Below, piece after piece: positions 14,744 to 15,038 of a stretch of DNA of 15,038 nucleotides (within the stretch, counting starts at the first letter, position 1; each line of letters starts with the position of its first letter). Both the position numbers and the translations under genes were made by a program. This DNA comes from Propionibacteriaceae bacterium. Lineage in GTDB: Bacteria > Actinomycetota > Actinomycetes > Propionibacteriales > Propionibacteriaceae. The DNA is taken from contig WQYJ01000030.1 of the NCBI GenBank assembly GCA_009781325.1, positions 1-15,038 of the forward strand. Direction: 5' to 3'. The notes below the pieces were generated by a model. That model was not told where the DNA came from and made no database searches. It worked only from the letters and a program-made list of their open reading frames with translations.

Positions 14744-15015
14744 CCCCCCCGGTCATCCTGCCGAAGGCAGGACCCCCGGCAGCCAACGTAGGGACGTAAG
14801 AAAGATCCCCCGGTCATCCTGCCAAAGGCAGGACCCCCGGCACCCAACGTATGGACTTGGGGAAGACAGTCTTTACCACAGACCCTACGTTGGCTACCGG
14901 GGGTCCTGCCTGGCGGCAGGATGATCAGCGGGAACGTGTGGACTTAAGAAAGATGGCGTAATTACAGTCCATGCGTCGGCTTCCGGGGGTCCTGCCTGGC
15001 GGCAGGATGACCGGG
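14744..15015. repeat. REPIN-like hairpin repeat cluster 4 (four copies)
   Basis: Minus copies lie at 14744-14784 and 14807-14845, and plus copies at 14892-14930 and 14978-15015. The inner pair forms the inverted doublet with a 46-nt spacer, again flanked by CCAACGTA and TACGTTGG ends. Loops are TTC, TTT, TGGC and TGGC. The copy at 14892 has lost the outer pairing (GATCAG for GACCGG), and the copy at 14978 has TTCC for TGCC at its left edge. The first hairpin lies just after the ATPase stop and could end its transcript. The cluster may continue past the window. Confidence 0.9.
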
Positions 15016-15038
15016 GTGGGGGGTTAGTCCACCAACGA

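Overview
The window looks like a moderately GC-rich actinomycete chromosome (Actinomycetota). This is an inference from codon use, the protein families, and the style of start sites and promoters. I cannot name the genus. It holds nine protein-coding genes and no tRNA, rRNA, CRISPR array, IS element or transposase gene that I can see. Its most distinctive content is two families of short structured repeats in and between the genes.

Layout from left to right. A P3-type Mg2+-importing ATPase (mgtA, 268-2970) is followed by a strong hairpin terminator. Next is a repeat-filled gap (about 3050-3411), then a tightly overlapping three-gene unit: a GPH/MelB-type sugar:cation symporter (3439-4821), a classical short-chain dehydrogenase/reductase (4821-5663) and an acyl-adenylate-forming enzyme (5660-7318). 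The ligase carries an 85-bp near-perfect palindrome inside its N-terminal coding sequence. It stops just before the usual C-terminal catalytic-lysine motif, and a related hairpin lies 3 nt past its stop codon. After a second repeat patch comes a self-contained pair: a small XRE-type regulator (7560-8015), with a promoter-overlapping inverted repeat, and a large DUF2339-like polytopic membrane protein (8018-10528). A convergent EamA/DMT-family transporter (10514-11383, minus strand) overlaps the end of that gene. A third repeat patch lies in the divergent intergenic region. A complete ABC importer of the TrpXYZ-like family follows: lipoprotein (11863-12843), permease (12875-13963) and ATPase (13953-14741). 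A fourth repeat patch closes the window.

Repeat family 1 has 14 copies, all intergenic. Each is a hairpin with a 7-bp stem (TCCTGCC/GGCAGGA), a variable 3-4 nt loop, an asymmetric GGG/TGA internal loop and an outer CCGG/CCGG stem. Each of the four patches contains one inverted doublet (minus copy, 43-46 nt spacer, plus copy, about 117-124 bp in total), an architecture like that of REPINs. One copy has a compensatory base pair. Repeat family 2 is a hairpin of about 28-33 nt with a conserved AAGTT-TCGTCCCC-type loop. It occurs upstream of mgtA, twice head-to-head inside the ligase gene, just after the ligase stop, and perhaps in degenerate form at the regulator promoter.

A separate signal is a perfect 19-bp inverted repeat. 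One arm covers the ribosome-binding region and the first base of the permease start codon, and the other arm lies in the conserved TVDGSF coding motif. It could control translation of the importer or mark an invertible segment.
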